Source of the DNA: Quillaja saponaria
Taxonomy: Eukaryota; Streptophyta; Magnoliopsida; Fabales; Quillajaceae
Assembly: GCA_029379385.1 (NCBI GenBank)
Contig: CM055609.1
Span: forward strand, 3,844,001 to 3,908,000
Direction: 5' to 3'
DNA length: 64,000 bases
The notes under the pieces were generated by a model. It did not search any database. It worked only from the letters and a program-made list of their open reading frames with translations, and was not told the origin of the DNA. Shown here piece after piece: positions 12,200 to 23,300 of this stretch (the first letter of the stretch is position 1; every line of letters starts with the position of its first letter). The translations under genes and the position numbers were made by a program.

Positions 12200-14712
12200 A
12201 AAGGAAAAGGAAACAAGATCAGCAGCAAGCAGTCCCTTTCTGAACAAAAGATATACCCAACATTAGCATATGACATCAGCATCATAGTGAAAAAAACTTA
12301 CCGCATCATTCAAAACAGATTCTCCAAACACCAAAGCATATAAGTTTGTGTCTGTTCCGAGTTCCTATAAATAAGGCAATCATACATGAATTACAAACAC
12401 ATTGATGCCAGAAAATGTATATAAAGAAGTAAAATGGTCAGCATATGGTCCCTTATTATAAGCATCTTCAAACAAAGACCAAGGTTCATTAAGATACGGC
12501 AAAGAGAACCTTCTCTTCTCTTTTTTCTTTAGTATATAAAATGAACAGAACAGCTGTCAGAATGGATCTACATAAAATTCGGAAGAACAGATGATGAAAT
12601 TGTACGTCTTCTTATAATTTGTACAAGCACTCATTTATTCACATTTATTCTTTGATATGATAATTTGGACAAACTCAATAGGTAAAAAAAATGGAAACTA
12701 CTATTTAGCACATGCACTTAGATATTAAGAATTGGTGCTAATGCTTGGAAGAATACAGGAGGGACCAAATGCTACAAATCCAAGTTGGGCACTTGGGCCG
12801 GCTAATCAAGAATGCCTTGGTACGCTAGACATAATTACCTTGGTAACAGATTAGGACTTCGAAGAGGGTGATTGAGGAAGTGAGATCATGAACATCTTTT
12901 CTTGCATTACTCAGCGGCTTGGCCTCTTTGGTGCAGACTCTTTAATGTTTTTGGTGTTATGTGGGTTTGCCGACAGTCCTTGCAAGACCTTTTGCAGATT
13001 TGGTTTCAAACATTTGGAGGAACATGAATGCTAAGGTTTTGTGGCATTGAGCTATGTTTGCAGTAATTTGGTATCTTTCATTGGAAAGGAATTCAAGGAT
13101 CTTTAATGACGCCAAGCTGCCTATTCATCTTATTTGGAACAGGATATGTTTTCAGCCTTGCTTTGTGTTTTAGCAGCTGGGGTTTTGCATGGGATTTTTT
13201 TGTCTGATTGCAGCACGAATGGGATGTGCTTCTTTTTTTAGTTTCTCTCTTTGTACTTTTTTCTTTCTTAAGGATGACTAACTTTGACCATGTTGAGGTA
13301 GAATAGCAGTTAATGGGGAGGGAAGATGTTTGAAAGAGAGATTTACACCTCTTTTACTCCAATTAAGACCTTTTGTCTTTTCTGTTCCAGAGAAAATCTC
13401 ACATATACCAAATCTTGTTTTATATTGACATTGTAGTCAGTTAGAGATGAAGTAGATCTTATGATCATTTATATAATCCAGAAAATGAGAAGAATTAACC
13501 AGGTGTTAGACAATAATAATAACACTAATTCTATATGCTTATTTTATCAGTCATGCAAATTGATTACGTCAAGTTTATGTACCATAACCTTAGAAAATGT
13601 ATGATTGTAGCAGACTAAATGAAGATAAACAAAAACTAAAACATTTAATCACCTGAAATATGGACAAAACTGTGACAGGATCAGTTGCAGATATAAGAGC
13701 ACCGAACATTAGACACTCGACAAATGGAAGTCTGTACATGAGGTATAACAGTCCACCAAGATAACTGCAAAAGATAAGAGATATACTAGGAAGGATCACA
13801 CAAACCTTATTAAACCATCATAAAATTTTAGTTGCAGTGCATGATAAAAGCACTTACACTAAAACACCAGTTACAATTGAAGATATAAAGGTTCCAAATA
13901 TAGAAAATGTCACGATAGCTCCAAAATTTGAAAAGAAAGGTTTCTGTAAAAACCACAAGAATGAGGTAAGTAAAAAACTGAAGCAATGAACTCCATATCT
14001 AAAGACAAAAGTATGGAGGACTTACAGGTGCGAGACTGAACCCTGACTGAGTAAACTCCACAGTCAAGAAACAACATAATGTTCTTCTAGGTAAGATTAA
14101 TTGACCAACAATAAAATGTAAAAGAGGAAAATTTAAAAACAAAGTAAAAGACTTGCAGTAAGGATATAATATGATTGGAGGTAAAAGGAACAGGAAGAAG
14201 AATTCTTCATGAAAATTGAACCAAGACCTGAAAATAATGAGTCATGGCAACAAATAAACAATTAGCCTCAACAAATAAGGTTGGCACAATGGTTTTATAG
14301 TCCAAAGTCGTTGAAGCATAACAACATAAATAAATAAACGTAGTAAGAACCTGATATTATTTTCTGTGTGTGAGATGTTAGCTAGTCCGCCAACAATTAA
14401 ACCTGCCAAAATGCACAAATTTTTAGAAAAAAATCAATGAATTATCTACTGGGTTGTTGTTGGGTAGCAACATTTGAACCAAAAAAACAATAATTAAAAA
14501 GAATTTATTGCAATCACCACGAAAGTACCTATAAGCAAAGAAGCACTGGCTTCAGGAATATAATAGATTTTATGACGACGAAGGACGTGACCAAGGACAA
14601 AAGACAAGACGAGCATCATGATCTGAAGAAGAATACCAACTCCGGCAGCTTGCTGCTCCTTGCCAGGAGGAGCACGACCATCGGCCGGAGAAATTAAATC
14701 CTCCATGGCCAT
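7057..14712 (-). CDS. NHX6: Endosomal Na+(K+)/H+ exchanger, NHX5/NHX6 type (three frame breaks)
   Basis: Cation/proton antiporter of the intracellular NHX class II (AtNHX5/AtNHX6), which sets lumenal pH and K+ in Golgi, TGN and prevacuolar compartments. I place 22 exons: 14529-14712, 14351-14402, 14168-14227, 14026-14050, 13858-13943, 13653-13764, 12302-12364, 12117-12136, 11925-12022, 11533-11561, 11395-11426, 11252-11299, 11085-11146, 10906-11004, 10728-10803, 10616-10635, 10369-10466, 10178-10288, 9556-9645, 7991-8088, 7816-7892 and 7057-7109. Landmarks are [20 protein letters not shown] at the N-terminus, the amiloride-site motif [24 protein letters not shown] and [20 protein letters not shown]. 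Introns after exons 3, 10 and 15 are U12-type. Exons 4, 8 and 16 are only 25, 20 and 20 nt. Single extra bases at 11116/11117, 10947 and 10223 shift the frame inside conserved blocks; discounting them gives 529 residues, the family's normal size. The last exon is the least certain. NHX5 versus NHX6 is not decided. Confidence 0.92.
8130..8275 (-). mobile_element. LINE 3'-tail fragment in an NHX intron
   Basis: This intronic segment contains aactagttggggttggat followed by a tail reading gcctagggcaatcatat. The same two blocks, in the same order and orientation, occur at 57920-58010 next to a LINE reverse-transcriptase fragment (caaactagttgggatcgact ... tcctagagcagtcatat). The phrase resembling 'ccaaactagttggggtcggcta' is, from memory, common at the ends of plant LINE-type elements. 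I read it as a short 5'-truncated insertion in the intron between exons 19 and 20. Confidence 0.55.
10636..10727 (-). other. U12-type GT-AG intron of the NHX gene
   Basis: Intron between exons 15 and 16. Its 5' end reads GTATCCTTTC, matching the U12 consensus GTATCCTTT, and a branch-site-like TTCCTTAAT lies about 20 bases before the 3' AG. Splicing joins TTC TCA ATT to ATA TTC ATT in phase 0 and keeps the exchanger reading frame. Confidence 0.8.
11427..11532 (-). other. U12-type AT-AC intron of the NHX gene (second)
   Basis: Intron between exons 10 and 11. The 5' end is ATATCCTTTT (U12 AT-AC consensus ATATCCTTT). A CCTTAAC branch site lies about 11 bases before the 3' end, which is CAGTAC. 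Joining TCG GCT TTG to CTA TTT AAG TAT restores the conserved [11 protein letters not shown]. No GT-AG pair near these borders gives that reading. Confidence 0.88.
12161..12195 (+). repeat. Poly(A) tract, 35 A
   Basis: Uninterrupted run of 35 A followed by an A/G-rich stretch, inside the NHX intron between exons 7 and 8. It may be the tail of an unrecognised retroelement insertion or simple slippage. Run length in such tracts is poorly determined by sequencing. Confidence 0.7.
12860..13270 (+). mobile_element. LINE ORF2 C-terminal fragment (zf-RVT-like) in an NHX intron
   Basis: In the large intron between NHX exons 6 and 7, opposite to the gene, the plus strand reads as the degenerate end of a plant LINE ORF2. 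It includes a phrase like [11 protein letters not shown], then [18 protein letters not shown] and LIWNRI, the usual W...ERN.RIF pattern of the zinc-binding RT-associated domain. In-frame stops and a frame change show that it is dead. No target-site duplication could be defined by eye. Confidence 0.7.
14051..14167 (-). other. U12-type AT-AC intron of the NHX gene (first)
   Basis: Intron between exons 3 and 4. The 5' end is ATATCCTTAC, a TTTCTTGAC branch-site-like motif lies about 13 bases before the 3' end, and the intron ends in TTTAC. Splicing gives ATC ATA TT|T CAG TCA GGG, restoring the conserved PPIIFQSGFSL across the junction. A GT-AG reading does not keep the frame and the motif together. 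Confidence 0.88.
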
Positions 14713-17329
14713 CTCTCACAATTCTCCGGTAGCAGGTGCCTCCACTACCAAAAGGGAATGATGCGAAGTCAATCCTAGATCACTTCGCAATTACGATGAA
14801 TTCCTGACCCACTCTTCCTTCCTCCCGCTATTTCTCAACTCTTTTGGGCCTTGGCCTCCAAATTCCAATACACTGTATATGCACGGAACTTAAAAAGAAT
14901 AAAATTAAAACATTTTTTTTATTGGGCTTCGAAAACTCAAAATAAATATATGTTTCTTATTTAGAAAGCTTATAATTTCTGAATAAATTATGACTCGTTT
15001 GACACATAAATTAGACAGCATATAACTTTATATATTATAGTTAGGATTTTTTTAATGGATGTTCTAAATACTTTTGTTAAGTTATAACAAATATAATTGT
15101 TAAATATTAAAAATTTTTACAAGTAAAAATTTATACAATAATTAATATTAAAATTATAATCAATTACCGTATTAAATATTACAAAATTTTTACTTATAAA
15201 AACTTAATAAGTACTCTTAGGACATCTCTTAAATAAATTTATATAGTAATATTGTTAACTTATCATTTCTTTTTATAGTCTAGGCTCATTTGTTAACTTT
15301 TTTATTTCTCTTTATAGTATTGTACCATTTGGGTGCTTCGTATTAAAATAATATGATAATATAATATATTTAGTTGATTCTTATATAAAATTTGACAATA
15401 ATAAAATAATATAAATTTATACTATTAATTTCCCTTTATATCATGCACTATAATATAAAGCTATATAATAAAAAAATAAAAAATTATTATTATAGTAAAA
15501 AATTATACAACATAATATATAATATAATCATATACGATATGTCAAACAAATCTTATTGTTAAGCATAATATAAGAGGATTAACATAATAAGTATGCACTA
15601 TCATATTATTGCCAAACACTATATATAAGAGTTAATTAAATAATCTTATACTCATATTATTATTATATAATACGTCAAATAAACGCTTAGCTTATTATAT
15701 ATTATTATTAAGGTAAGTTTGAATGCATATAATTGAAATTGAAAATTATATTGTTCAATTACAATTTTTTGGTTTGACTTAAAATTTCAAACTAAAAGTA
15801 TTCATTTAATTTATTTTAAAACACAATCTCCAAATTTTATGGGTATACCATAAAATCATAACTCTATATATTTTCTCGATATGACATCATTTGTAGCTAC
15901 ATGTTGCGATGATGATATATCATGTTAAAGTTAGTCACCAATAATCTACTAACTTCCTATACTCACTATTGACCATTACCCACTAAAAAGAAAAAAACTC
16001 AACCGTTATTTGTCCCCACCCACGCCACCCTCAAATTGTTGATGGCCACAACTATACTCAAAATTCGCTAAAAACATACAACAATGTTCTTTTAAAATTC
16101 ATAAGAGAGGACAATAATAATACTTATAATTATAATTTGTCAAAATTAAACATATAATTATTATCGAAACTCACGAGAGACAAACACAAACAACATAAAA
16201 AATCTGTAAAAACTTTAATCACCTTGTATCCTAAATAACAAGTATCAAGTGTTAGAACATTTGAAAACTCAAAATAAAATGCAACTTTAACTTGTATAGA
16301 AATTAAATTAAAATTTTAATATTTTATATACTAAAAATATACTTCAACCTAATCTAATTATCCATGAATAATTCATGGTCAACTTGTTAATAACTTAATT
16401 TAAATTTGATTTGTTTCTTAAATGAAGTGAACACACTAGTCTAGTAAGAAGTCTCAATTTTAGAAAGTTTATTTCATTAACGAGATCAATTTGTTTAATA
16501 TAATTTATATTTATTATTAAAATTTATAAATATTTATTTTATTTTTTAACTAAGATAGTACTGTTATATTGTTTTTATCTCTCTCTCTATCTATATTATT
16601 CTAAAAATAAAAAAATAACCATGATCTAGTACTTCATATAAACATAGATAAATTAATTTAAATTAATTAAAAAATATAATTTAATTAATAACTAGCCATT
16701 AGCCTAAACACTTACATAAATTAAATATTTTTTATTAACTTAAATTAATTATAACTACCCACTTAACTCATCTTTTATATTTTAAATAAAATTTAAAAAC
16801 TTAAAATAACCACTTTGCACTTTAATTTTTTTTTTTGGCATATAATTTTTTAAAATTTTTGATATAATCATTTTCTTTTAGAAAACTATACATAGATTCA
16901 TAATAATTTATTTATTTAAAAAAAAAAACATAAAAAGTATTTTGAATTTGTGTTAATGTGAAAATGATGGTATTTAATTTTGAGGAAATATAGCAATAAC
17001 AAAAAAGTGTAATTACGGTTAGATTCAACGAGACTAAAGAGAGCAAGTTTGTCGCTTAGACTGATATTGCGATCTGGAAGGGCGAAGAAGCAAAAGAAAG
17101 AAATGGAGGGAGCGGGAACTCTTGACTGTTAATTCAGGATCAACTGTGGCGGGCAGCTCCGGTGAGTTTTTTTCTAGCACCCAAAGTTTGATATCTATGT
17201 CTTATTCACTGAAAAGCTTGATTTTGATATTTATTTTTGAGTTATGGTTGCTGAATTATCGTTTTTTATCAGTTTATAGGTTGAATTAAGGACAAGAATT
17301 TCGAGTAGTGTTCTGGGTTTTTACCAGTA
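14713..17329. other. AT-rich divergent intergenic region (NHX | VPS53 promoters)
   Basis: About 2.6 kb separates the start codons of the leftward NHX gene and the rightward VPS53 gene, so it should hold both promoters and 5' UTRs. From 14880 to 16960 it is strongly A/T-rich with many short TA runs and no long open frame. The VPS53 leader probably starts near 17040, where composition becomes less A/T-rich; a 5' UTR intron is possible (ggtgag near 17160) but unproven. Confidence 0.55.
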
Positions 17330-20300
17330 ATGGACAAGTCAAGCGCTTTGGAATACATCAACCAGATGTTCCCCAATGGTTACTGTCTCTCTCTCTCTCA
17401 CACACAAACCCAGAAATCTATCTGTCTTTATTGCTCGTTTGATTATGTTTTGCTGATGGACACTCAGATAGAACGATCCCATTTCACCAACACTTCTATG
17501 CCAGCAATTTATGCTGACCAGTTTAGATGCCCTGGAATAATACTTATAATCTGGTTAATATTATGCTCACATTATGAAATGTGGTTAATATCCAGAGGCA
17601 TCTCTATCTGGTGTGGAGCCACTTATGCAAAAGATACACAATGAGATTCGTCATGTAGATGCAGGAATATTAGCAGCCGTTCGCCAACAGGTTTGATTCT
17701 CTTTTCTGGTTATCATTCATGTTTCAGTTTTCGATTTTTATAAGATGCTAGTTAAGACATTGAATTCCATTTACTTTTCCTTGTTACCCCTAACTACCTG
17801 AAAGATATGTTTTTTCAAAATATTTAAGTTGTGCATTTCAAAGTTGAATTTTGAAAACATTATTTTAAACAATTTAAAAGTGGAAACTTAGATAAACAGC
17901 ATTTAGGTAATCATATAAAATTGGGAAAAAGATCAGGTGCTCTTTACCAAGAGCCCAGGGGGAGAGGGTGTTTCTATGTAGCCTGCTTGTTCTTTTCTTG
18001 ATGCCTTATTTGCGAATCTGCACTGCTTAAATTGATGGTCTAATGGAGCAAGTGTGATAACAATGAAACATATACTTACACTTATAAGATCCCATGCTTT
18101 GAAGTATCTGATGACTTGGATATTATGACTTCAGAGTAATTCAGGAACCAAAGCAAAGGAAGATCTTGCTGCTGCAACAAGTGCTGTGGAGGTTTGTTTT
18201 ATAATTGTGCACATGCGTATTCATATTATCATTGAAGTCAGTTGTCCAGGTGAAACTTTGTCCACCAAAGGTCCAAAATTATTTGTCTTATTCCATTATC
18301 AAGCTTCTAAAACCTGCAAATCGCATGCATCTATTTTCTTGTGTTGATCTGCTTCATCCTCTCCCCATATTTTTCTCAAAGCTTTTTTGGTTTTCTTTTA
18401 AGCAGGAGCTTATGTACAAGATCAGAGAAATAAAAACCAAAGCTGTGCAAAGCGAAATGATGGTTCAGGAAATATGCCGTGACATTAAGAAGCTGGACTT
18501 TGCAAAGAAGCATATAACAACAACAATTACTGCTCTTCATCGTCTTAACATGCTTGGTAAGTCTTGATTTTTCATTTTGATTCTTTTCTTTTTCCTGATT
18601 GAGAAATATAATTGAAATTTGAAAGCACAAATAGATGCAACCCAAGTACACTAGTAAATATGCAAGTTTAACCATCTTTCATTTGTTTAGGACGAATGTA
18701 TATGGTTGTTAAACTTGCTGGATTGTTCAGAAGTTGGATTTCAAATCAACTGAGTTGTTTAGATACATTATGGATTTCAGATCAGTCAAGTAGTGTGTGT
18801 GTTTAGGTATGTGCGTGTGCTTGTCAATTGGATAATAGAAGTAAAGAGTGTTTGTGGGTAGCTGGGAAGCCTATTATGAATGGACTTCTTGTGACCTTGC
18901 TGCTGTAAGAATAAATGGTTATTTGCATTGCCTTTCCTCTGTCCTCCTTTACATTGGTATATGCATTTCTTTGGGGGCCATTATCGGTCTTGGTTTTTAA
19001 GCAAGCAGAGAAAAAGTTCTGGCTTTCAGAACAAAGGTTGTAGTTGTAAATGTTTCCATGCCATGGCAGTCTCTGCTGTAGAGCAGCTTCAAGTGATGGC
19101 TTCAAAACGACAATATAAAGAGGCAGCAGCACAATTGGAGGTACCCAGTCTATCAGTAGATCCTTTATTCTGTAATAATTGCTGTTGTGTAAGAGTTACT
19201 TTACTATCCCTTACCCACCCTATATCCACTTCACTGGCGATGCATGGTTGAATATTTTTCGTCTTTTGTGGAATATAGCTCTATTACACTTTTGAATGTA
19301 CTAGTTTCTAGTAGCTTCTTTATATTGAATTTGAGATGCAATGGTAGTGTGTTGGTTTTGCTCCCGGATATCAGCACTCATTGATTATAACACTTTAATA
19401 TCCTGAGAAAAGTAATGGTTCACATGAAGAAGTAAGAATCATCTTATATACTTCTGCATATGCATGCATGAGTTCCTTGAGATATATAAGTATATTTATT
19501 TTGGTTACTATTGTTTATGACTCATTTCAGGCAGTGAACCAATTATGCAGTCACTTTGAAGCCTATAGGGATATTCCAAAGATCATAGAACTTCGTGAGA
19601 AGTTTAAAAATATCAAGCAAATACTCAAGTCACATGTTTCTTCTGATTTCTCAAGGTATGTTGCTGCTGTCTTTCAAATATATGTCCAGGTAGTCCAGCA
19701 GAATACTTCCTTGTTTTCTTGGGATAAACTTATCCTTTTATGAGTCTTATCGGATGTACATAAAATATATATAAAAAAATCACAGACTTAGAGTACTTTA
19801 AATCTAAGATGTGCTACCTGTGACTGGGATTCCCATTTCAGCTTAGGCACTGGAAAGGAGACTGAAGAGACTAATTTACTCCAGCAGTTGTCTGATGCTT
19901 GCTTGGTTGTTGACGCATTAGAAGCTTCTGTACGGGAAGAGTTAGTAAATTATTTGTGCAACAGGGAGCTTACTTCATATGAACAGATTTTTGAAGGATC
20001 TGGTATGCTTAATTAATTTATAAATTGTAATGTGTTGTTTCTATTTTGTCTTATGCAAAAAGAGTTTTTGCTAATTGTACTGACATCCACTTCTTAATCT
20101 ATCAAACTTTCTAGAGCTAGCTAAGTTGGATAAGACCGAAAGAAGATATGCATGGATCAAACGTCGGATGAGGTCAAATGAAGAAATCTGGAAATCCTTT
20201 CCTCCTTCTTGGCATGTTCCTTATCGGCTTTGTATTCAATTTTGTAAGAAGACAAGGTATACTGTCTATTTCTGTTTAGCACCTAATCTTAATCTATTTT

Positions 20301-23300
20301 TACATTCTTACTTGCCAATTTATTGGTTGTAAATTGAAGCCATTGCTGGTGTTAAATGTTATCCGACCCTGTTAGTATGAAGATTTGAAGTAAGCCTTCC
20401 ATATTATTAAATACGGAGAATACAAGCTTGGACATCATGTAAATGAAGTAAGAAAAATTTAAATAGTCACCTGAAGAAGAATTTCAAATATTTGCAACTC
20501 TCTGAGTATGCCAAATGCTGGTTCCTGTACTGTAACCTGGTTGAGCAGCTTGAGCTTATCATTAGTATTGCAGCTTGGTGGATAATTCATAACATTAAGA
20601 TCAATGTTTTCCCTCTTTTTGGATATATTTTCTCATTGAATTTAGTTTAAGGATCAAAGCTTGTGTTTCTTTCTTCGCTCTCTCTCTCTCTCTTTTAAAT
20701 AAAGAAGCTTTCTTCTGTAGTTAATAGGATTCAAACTAGTTTGTTCCAATAATTATACTGTCAGAAGAAGTACATTTGCAATGGTCTTCATTCTTGGATT
20801 ATCTTGCACAAATGTTAGATAATATATGTTATTAACAAATTAATTCCTTACTGTGATTTTTATCTTTTCAGGAAACAACTTGAGGACATTCTTGAAAATC
20901 TGAAAGAAAATCCAGATGTTGGAACATTGTTATTGGTAATATTTTAACCAAGCTGCATCAAGTGGTGAACCATTCATATTGTTAATTTTCTTTTTAAGCT
21001 TTATTTTTTTGCATCTTTAAGTCTTGTTTCCTTTGTAGTAGATGATTTTCTTTCCCTAAACTTGGAAAGGCTTTTTTTTTTTTTTTTGGGTCTTGTTCTG
21101 TTTTTGTAAAGTAACCCTCTTCCTAGGTTTGGGTCAATAATGGTAATAATATGTGAACCGCCAATGTTCAGGTCCAATTAGCATTTGGATCTTTGTATGC
21201 CATTTCAGTGTCATCTGTTTATTTGTTGTAGGCACTGCAACGTACTTTAGAGTTTGAAGACGAATTGGCTGAAAAGTTTGGGGTAGGTGCTCAAAGCAGG
21301 GACCTTGTGAATGAAATTGAGGAAATTGGTAAAGGGGAAACCACTAGCCATAATGTTTCAGATATTCGAAAGAAGTATGAAAAAAGGCTTGCTGCACATC
21401 AGGAAAGTGGCAATGAAGTATGTGTTGTATGTTTGATGATTAATATGATAACAATTCTACAAATATAGTGCACTTTAAAATTGACATTGTAGCTTTTGTT
21501 TTGAATTGACAGGAAAAGGATGGACATAAAGATTTATCAGTGCCTGGAGCTGGGGTAGACTTTTATTCTTCAATTATTAGTTTTACATTTAACTAATTTA
21601 TAGCTTGAGTGCATGTCTCTATTTTACATGCACCATTTCTGAAGTGTTGCCAAATTGGTATAATTGCCTGAATATTGGGTGTTAACCTCTTTAGTTTGCT
21701 GTTGATTTTTTTTCCTTTGCATTTCCTTATTAACTGGCAACTGATGGAGGCTTTTACAAAATAAGTTGGTGACATGATGTAGACATGATACCTAAAATAT
21801 TCATCTTTTTTTCTTTAGCCTCTCATGCCCTTCACCGTCTCATAAACAAGGAAAAAGAATGTTCATATTTTGTTGATTCTTCTTTTTAATTGTTCAAAGT
21901 TATATGACCAAAACAAAGTTTTTCAAATTTTAGAATTTCTGGTAACTTCCCCCCTCCAAACAAAATGTAGAAGCTGCACTTTTGATTTTAAGTTCATTGG
22001 AATGTGATAATTGTCTGCAAACAGCTGTTTCGGCATTTTTTTTCTCCTTACGTATCAAAGAGCAAAAATAAAAAATAAAAGATACAAAAGATAAAAACAG
22101 AAAGAGAGAAAGAGATTGCGAGCCATATGTAAATTATGAAAGAGATACCAATCTGGAAGTGGATTATTTGCCCGTCAGTTTTGGCACTGTAACCCTGTTA
22201 TGATTCTTTTGGGTATAGTTTTGGTATCTTCTAATGGTATCACTATCACATAAAATAGCTCTTGCTAATTATTAAACCTTTTGTTTTGGCAGTTCAACTT
22301 CCGTGGAATTATTTCATCGTGCTTTGAACCTCACTTGACAGTATACATAGAACTAGAAGAGAAGACACTAATGGAGAATCTGGAGAAACTTGTTCAGGTA
22401 ATCTGCTTATCATCTTTTTCAGAAGTTTACTGTGATTTACTTGGGCTTTTTCTTGAATTACTATTTGTATACAACAGGAGGAAACATGGGATATCGAGGA
22501 GGGAAGTCAGAATAATGTTTTATCCAGTAGCATGCAGGTGAGTGGCTAAATCATTCGGCCCTGTAAGTGAAAAGTAAATGGATAGTCTTCCTCCTCCCTT
22601 ACCCTTTCATGGGTAGTTTCATGTTTTTTTTCAGCTTTCCAAAATTAGAATGAGTGCCAAGAAAGATGACTACTTAATGGTAAATCTTGCTAAAACCATT
22701 TAATTTTTCACTTGGTGTTCTGATTAGATGAAGTACATTAAGTAAATGTTCCACACATATTCTTCTGTTTTTGTTGATGGCGTCATAAAGGCTTCTTATA
22801 GTAGGTATTTAATTAAATGATTTAAACCTGGCAACTTTTACATTTCTTTTAAATTCTTAAACCAAAAAACTATACTCTATTAAAGATCACATATTATGTG
22901 CTGTACTAAATAAATAGTTAAAAGAGAAACAATGATATAAAAGACATCTTTTGAATCCAATTTCAAGATGGAAGTCAGTCCTTGTGTTAACCAATATAAC
23001 CATGAAATTGGTTTTAAGATGATAGAAATATTGGAACAATCTTTTGAAAAGAAAAGAAAAAGAAAAAGAAAAAGAAGTTATGTTGTTTAATTTCCTAAAA
23101 GTTCCATTATACTATTATCCTGAAGTTGTTGCAGGGGTTCCACCCTCCACTCCCTTGTCCCCTGTCTTCCCTTTGTGTTTCACATAACTCTATTCTGATA
23201 ATTATTGTGGTGCAACTGGGTCTTAACTCTGCCTGCCAATTTCATTAACAACAAACTTAGCACCGGCTTTGGGTTGTGTGACACCAAATAAAAATTTCAT

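Noticed and set aside
11972..12343. 123-codon plus-strand frame across NHX exons 7-9
   Set aside because: It is a shadow of the minus-strand exons and reads through a 35-A tract as poly-Lys.
22634..22680. Possible extra VPS53 exon after ttttttcag
   Set aside because: It would be in frame (45 nt) but its donor (ggtaaat) is ordinary and family members I recall go straight from the exon ending at 22537 to the one at 23626. Left out but mentioned in the gene entry.
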